Assembly (NCBI RefSeq): GCF_000383855.1
Contig: NZ_KB912877.1
Location: 2,365,479-2,429,478, forward strand
Origin: Methylobacter marinus A45
GTDB lineage: Bacteria > Pseudomonadota > Gammaproteobacteria > Methylococcales > Methylomonadaceae
Length of the DNA stretch: 64,000 nt
Reading direction: 5' to 3'
Translations under genes and position numbers: made by a program
In this document: positions 60,352 through 64,000 of the stretch, in pieces
How the letters are laid out: each line of letters opens with the position of its first letter
Numbering within the stretch: the stretch's first letter is position 1
The notes under the pieces: generated by a model
Told to the model about the DNA's origin: nothing
The model's input: the letters and a program-made list of their open reading frames with translations, nothing else
The model's database searches: none

Positions 60352-62448
60352 GTGGCACGCAAAACACCTATAGATCGTTATCGTAACATCGGTATTATGG
60401 CGCACATAGACGCCGGTAAGACGACGACGACTGAGCGCGTGCTTTACTATACGGGGGTGTCTCACAAGATAGGTGAGGTGCATGATGGTGCGGCGACTAT
60501 GGACTGGATGGAGCAGGAGCAGGAGCGAGGAATAACTATTACCTCTGCTGCCACAACCTGCTTCTGGAGTGGAATGGAAGGCCAGTTTTCACAACATCGA
60601 ATTAATATTATTGATACGCCTGGGCATGTTGACTTTACTATAGAAGTAGAGCGATCTTTGCGTGTTTTAGATGGGGCCTGTGCTGTTTTTTGTGCTGTGG
60701 GTGGTGTTGAGCCGCAGTCTGAAACAGTTTGGCGTCAGGCTGACAAATATAATGTACCCCGGTTGGTTTTTGTTAACAAAATGGATCGATCAGGTGCTGA
60801 TTTTTTGAGGGTGATTGAGCAGATCAGAAGGCGTCTAGGGAGTAATCCCGTGCCTATGCAGTTGCCGATTGGAGCAGAGGATGCTTTTGAAGGGGTTGTC
60901 GATCTCGTCAAAATGAAGGCGATATATTGGGATGACTCCAATATGGGTATGACTTTTCAGGAAAAGGATATTCCTGCTGGCATGCGGAAAGTCTGCGAGG
61001 AGTGGCGGGAGCATTTGGTTGAGGCGGCGGCGGAAGCTAACGAAGAATTGATGGAAAAATACCTGGAAGAGGGTATTCTAACAAGCGAAGAAATTAAACA
61101 AGGTATACGTGCTCAGACCATCGCTAATCAGGTGGTGCCGGCATTTTGTGGCTCTGCTTTTAAAAATAAGGGTGTACAAGCCATGTTGGATGCGGTTATT
61201 GAATATATGCCGGCACCAACAGATATACAGGCGATCAAAGGATTGCTTGAAGATGAAGTGACGGAAGCCGAGCGTCCGGCTAACGATGAAGCGCCTTTTG
61301 CAGCTTTGGCATTTAAAATTGCGGCAGATCCGTTTGTGGGAGCGCTGACTTTTTTTAGGGTTTATTCTGGTGTATTAAACTCCGGTGATAGTGTATATAA
61401 CTCTGTTAAAAAGAAAAAAGAAAGGATTGGTCGCATTGTGCAAATGCATGCCAATAGCCGTGAAGAAGTAAAAGAAATATTTGCGGGTGATATAGCGGCG
61501 GCAATCGGCCTGAAAGATGTTACCACTGGTGATACGCTGTGTGATCTTAAGGAAAAAATTATTCTTGAGCGAATGGATTTTCCGGAGCCTGTAATCGCGG
61601 TTGCTGTAGAGCCAAAAACAAAAGCCGATCAAGAAAAAATGGCGATCGCATTGGCTAAATTAGCACAAGAGGATCCATCGTTTCGGGTGCATACAGATGA
61701 GGAATCAGGTCAAACAATCATTTCGGGGATGGGAGAGCTTCATCTGGAAATTATTGTTGATCGAATGAAAAGGGAATTCAGTGTCGATGCTAATGTAGGT
61801 GCTCCTCAAGTTGCATATAGAGAAACCATACGTGGTTCTGTAGAGCAGGAAGGTAAGTTTGTCAGACAATCAGGCGGCAGGGGTCAATATGGGCACGTCT
61901 GGCTGCGGATTGAGCCAAAAGAAACCGGTTCGGGCTATGAATTCGTTAACGAAATAGTTGGAGGAGTTGTTCCTAAGGAATACATTCCTGCAGTGGATAA
62001 AGGGGTTCAAGAACAGTTGAAGAGTGGTATTCTTGCTGGGTTCCCTGTTGTTGATGTAAAGGTGTCTTTATTTGATGGTTCGTATCATGATGTGGATTCG
62101 AACGAAATGGCTTTCAAAATTGCCGGCTCCATGTGTTTTAGAGAAGGGGCGCGAAAAGCAAACCCTGTGTTGCTTGAGCCAATAATGAAAGTTGAGGTGG
62201 TTACGCCAGAAGAGTATATGGGTGACGTCGTCGGTGATATTAACAGGCGTCGTGGTTTGATCCAGGGTATGGATGATGCGCCATCAGGTAAAACAATTAG
62301 CTGCGAAGTGCCGTTAGCGGAAATGTTTGGTTATGCAACTGATTTGCGTTCGGCAACACAGGGGCGAGCTACATACAGTATGCAGTTTGAAAAATACAAT
62401 GAGGCGCCTGCAAATATTGCGGAAGCGATTATTAAAAAATCTTCATAA
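60352..62448 (+). CDS. fusA: Elongation factor G
   Basis: A 698-residue EF-G that drives translocation on the ribosome. G motifs are [19 protein letters not shown], the switch region [24 protein letters not shown] and [10 protein letters not shown]. Domains III-V follow, with [19 protein letters not shown] and [15 protein letters not shown]. It starts with GTG at 60352. The second tuf copy follows after 30 bases. Confidence 0.98.
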   Translation: MARKTPIDRYRNIGIMAHIDAGKTTTTERVLYYTGVSHKIGEVHDGAATMDWMEQEQERGITITSAATTCFWSGMEGQFSQHRINIIDTPGHVDFTIEVERSLRVLDGACAVFCAVGGVEPQSETVWRQADKYNVPRLVFVNKMDRSGADFLRVIEQIRRRLGSNPVPMQLPIGAEDAFEGVVDLVKMKAIYWDDSNMGMTFQEKDIPAGMRKVCEEWREHLVEAAAEANEELMEKYLEEGILTSEEIKQGIRAQTIANQVVPAFCGSAFKNKGVQAMLDAVIEYMPAPTDIQAIKGLLEDEVTEAERPANDEAPFAALAFKIAADPFVGALTFFRVYSGVLNSGDSVYNSVKKKKERIGRIVQMHANSREEVKEIFAGDIAAAIGLKDVTTGDTLCDLKEKIILERMDFPEPVIAVAVEPKTKADQEKMAIALAKLAQEDPSFRVHTDEESGQTIISGMGELHLEIIVDRMKREFSVDANVGAPQVAYRETIRGSVEQEGKFVRQSGGRGQYGHVWLRIEPKETGSGYEFVNEIVGGVVPKEYIPAVDKGVQEQLKSGILAGFPVVDVKVSLFDGSYHDVDSNEMAFKIAGSMCFREGARKANPVLLEPIMKVEVVTPEEYMGDVVGDINRRRGLIQGMDDAPSGKTISCEVPLAEMFGYATDLRSATQGRATYSMQFEKYNEAPANIAEAIIKKSS

Positions 62449-62478
62449 AATTGAATATAACATTAAAGGTATTAACTC

Positions 62479-63669
62479 ATGGCCAAAGAAAAATTTTCAC
62501 GTAGCAAGCCACATGTAAACGTAGGCACCATCGGTCACGTTGATCATGGCAAAACCACACTGACAGCAGCCTTGACTAAAGTAATGGCTGAATTGCAAGG
62601 TGGAGAAGTCAAAGCCTTTGATCAGATTGATAATGCACCTGAAGAAAGAGCGCGTGGTATTACTATTGCCACTTCGCACGTAGAATATGAATCAGCTACG
62701 CGACACTATGCGCATGTGGATTGTCCGGGCCATGCTGACTATGTGAAGAATATGATTACCGGTGCAGCGCAAATGGATGGCGCTATTCTGGTTTGTTCGG
62801 CTGCAGACGGTCCCATGCCGCAAACCAGAGAGCACATTCTGTTGTCCAGACAGGTTGGCGTGCCTTACATCGTGGTCTTCCTGAACAAGGCGGACATGGT
62901 TGATGATGCGGAGTTGATTGAACTGGTTGAAATGGAAATCAGGGAATTGCTGGATATGTATGAGTTCCCTGGCGATGATACACCGATTATCGTAGGTTCT
63001 GCATTAAAAGCCTTGGAAGGTGATGCCAGTGAAATTGGTGTGCCCTCGGTTATTAAATTGGTGGAAGCGCTGGATAGCTATATTCCTGAGCCGGAAAGAG
63101 CGGTAGATGGTGCGTTTCTGATGCCGATCGAAGATGTATTCTCAATTTCAGGTCGGGGTACGGTAGTAACCGGTCGTGTTGAGCGTGGCATTATCAAAGT
63201 AGGGCAGGAAGTTGAAATTGTCGGTATCAGACCGACCGTTACCACGACCTGTACCGGTGTTGAGATGTTCCGTAAATTGCTGGATCAAGGGCAGGCGGGT
63301 GATAACGTCGGTGTGTTGTTAAGAGGCACAAAAAGAGATGAAGTGGAGCGGGGGCAGGTGTTGGCGCATAAAGGCACCATCAAGCCACATTCGCACTTCA
63401 ATGCAGAAATTTACGTTCTGTCCAAAGATGAGGGCGGTCGCCATACGCCATTTTTTAATGGATACCGTCCACAGTTCTATTTCAGAACCACGGATGTGAC
63501 TGGGGCGGTTACGTTGCCAGAAGGTGTGGAAATGGTCATGCCTGGCGATAACATCGCTGTTGAAGTGAAACTGATTTCACCAATTGCGATGGAGGAAGGT
63601 TTGCGTTTCGCTATTCGTGAAGGCGGGCGTACCGTAGGTGCGGGCGTCGTTTCATCAATTATCGAGTAA
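62479..63669 (+). CDS. tuf: Elongation factor Tu (copy 2, str operon)
   Basis: A 396-residue EF-Tu in the str operon, between fusA and rpsJ. The protein differs from copy 1 only near the C-terminus (SSIIE instead of SSIVE). By eye the DNA is identical to copy 1 from codon 3 to about four codons before the stop, while flanking DNA is unrelated. This implies recent or continuing gene conversion. G motifs match copy 1. rpsJ starts six bases after its stop. Confidence 0.99.
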   Translation: MAKEKFSRSKPHVNVGTIGHVDHGKTTLTAALTKVMAELQGGEVKAFDQIDNAPEERARGITIATSHVEYESATRHYAHVDCPGHADYVKNMITGAAQMDGAILVCSAADGPMPQTREHILLSRQVGVPYIVVFLNKADMVDDAELIELVEMEIRELLDMYEFPGDDTPIIVGSALKALEGDASEIGVPSVIKLVEALDSYIPEPERAVDGAFLMPIEDVFSISGRGTVVTGRVERGIIKVGQEVEIVGIRPTVTTTCTGVEMFRKLLDQGQAGDNVGVLLRGTKRDEVERGQVLAHKGTIKPHSHFNAEIYVLSKDEGGRHTPFFNGYRPQFYFRTTDVTGAVTLPEGVEMVMPGDNIAVEVKLISPIAMEEGLRFAIREGGRTVGAGVVSSIIE

Positions 63670-63675
63670 ATATAT

Positions 63676-63987
63676 ATGTCTAATCAAACTATCAGAATCC
63701 GTTTGAAATCATTTGATCATAAATTGATTGATCAATCGGCTGGCGAGATAGTAGAAACTGCAAAGAGAACTGGAGCCCAGATTAAAGGTCCTATTCCTTT
63801 GCCTACTAAAAAAGAGCGTTTTACCATTTTGATCTCTCCGCATGTAAATAAAGATGCAAGGGATCAGTATGAATTAAGAACATATAAACGATTACTTGAT
63901 ATCGTTGAGCCAACTGAAAAAACCGTAGATGCGTTGATGAAATTGGATCTTGCAGCTGGCGTTGATGTTCAGATAAAGTTGAATTAA
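63676..63987 (+). CDS. rpsJ: 30S ribosomal protein S10
   Basis: A 103-residue S10, also the NusE partner of NusB in antitermination. [40 protein letters not shown] and the end AGVDVQIKL are conserved. It follows the second tuf by six bases, so the S10 operon appears joined to the str operon. A GAGG ribosome site at the window edge suggests that rplC follows. Confidence 0.98.
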   Translation: MSNQTIRIRLKSFDHKLIDQSAGEIVETAKRTGAQIKGPIPLPTKKERFTILISPHVNKDARDQYELRTYKRLLDIVEPTEKTVDALMKLDLAAGVDVQIKLN

Positions 63988-64000
63988 AAGTAGAGGAATT

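Noticed and set aside
62497..62679. A 60-residue antisense frame present in both tuf genes
   Set aside because: It is duplicated only because the tuf genes are duplicated; it arises from the constrained codons of EF-Tu.

Overview
The window reads as a contiguous stretch of a gammaproteobacterial chromosome, most likely a methanotroph of the order Methylococcales. This is inferred from three things. The protein sequences and gene orders are gammaproteobacterial (tRNA-Tyr/Gly/Thr-tuf-tRNA-Trp-secE-nusG-rplKAJL-rpoBC, the str operon, mreBCD-mrdA-rodA next to gatCAB, prfA-hemA divergent from lolB-ispE-prs). A complete pqqABCDE set is present, as expected for a methanol-dehydrogenase user. The base composition is moderate, visibly more GC-rich at 0-7 kb than at 40-48 kb. 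No methane or methanol oxidation gene lies in the window, so the lifestyle is an inference.

Layout. 0-5.3 kb (+): end of a YhdP/AsmA-like envelope protein, a Nit-family amidase, a BamC-like lipoprotein, and the TldD and PmbA proteolytic pair. 5.3-7.5 kb (-): pyrD and thiO. 7.8-10.5 kb (+): an outer-membrane barrel protein with its own promoter and terminator, proline iminopeptidase and ubiX. 10.5-13.9 kb (-): pqqABCDE, including the 24-residue PqqA precursor, with hairpins after pqqA and between pqqC and pqqD. 14.1-17.4 kb: a small membrane protein, moeB on the opposite strand, and groES-groEL behind a perfect CIRCE operator. 17.4-20.7 kb (-): a little-studied envelope cluster of lipoprotein alpha/beta hydrolase, DUF4105 protein and DUF3015 protein. 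20.8-32.2 kb (-): a long, tightly packed cell-wall and lipoate cluster, mreB-mreC-mreD-mrdA-rodA-mltB-rlpA-dacA-dat-ybeD-lipB-lipA. 32.3-35.5 kb (+): gatCAB. 35.6-36.2 kb: a frameshifted gene remnant. 36.2-40.0 kb (-): JAMM peptidase, prmC, prfA, hemA. 40.3-45.8 kb (+): TPR lipoprotein, lolB, ispE, tRNA-Gln, prs, rplY, pth. 45.9-64 kb (+): a block of translation and transcription genes with four tRNAs, two almost identical tuf genes, ribosomal proteins and RNA polymerase beta and beta'.

How it fits together. Most of the window is core housekeeping: protein synthesis from tRNA charging (gatCAB) through elongation (tuf, fusA) to termination (prfA with its methylase prmC) and peptidyl-tRNA recycling (pth); rod-shape and septal wall synthesis; cofactor production (PQQ, lipoate, heme, thiamine, molybdopterin, prenyl-FMN); and chaperonin. 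I saw no prophage, insertion sequence, CRISPR array or defence island. The least understood parts are the DUF4105/DUF3015/hydrolase cluster, the barrel protein at 7.8 kb, the decayed gene at 35.6-36.2 kb, and several regulatory structures: pqq hairpins, a palindrome inside the tRNA-tuf promoter, and leader hairpins in the rpl/rpo and str operons.
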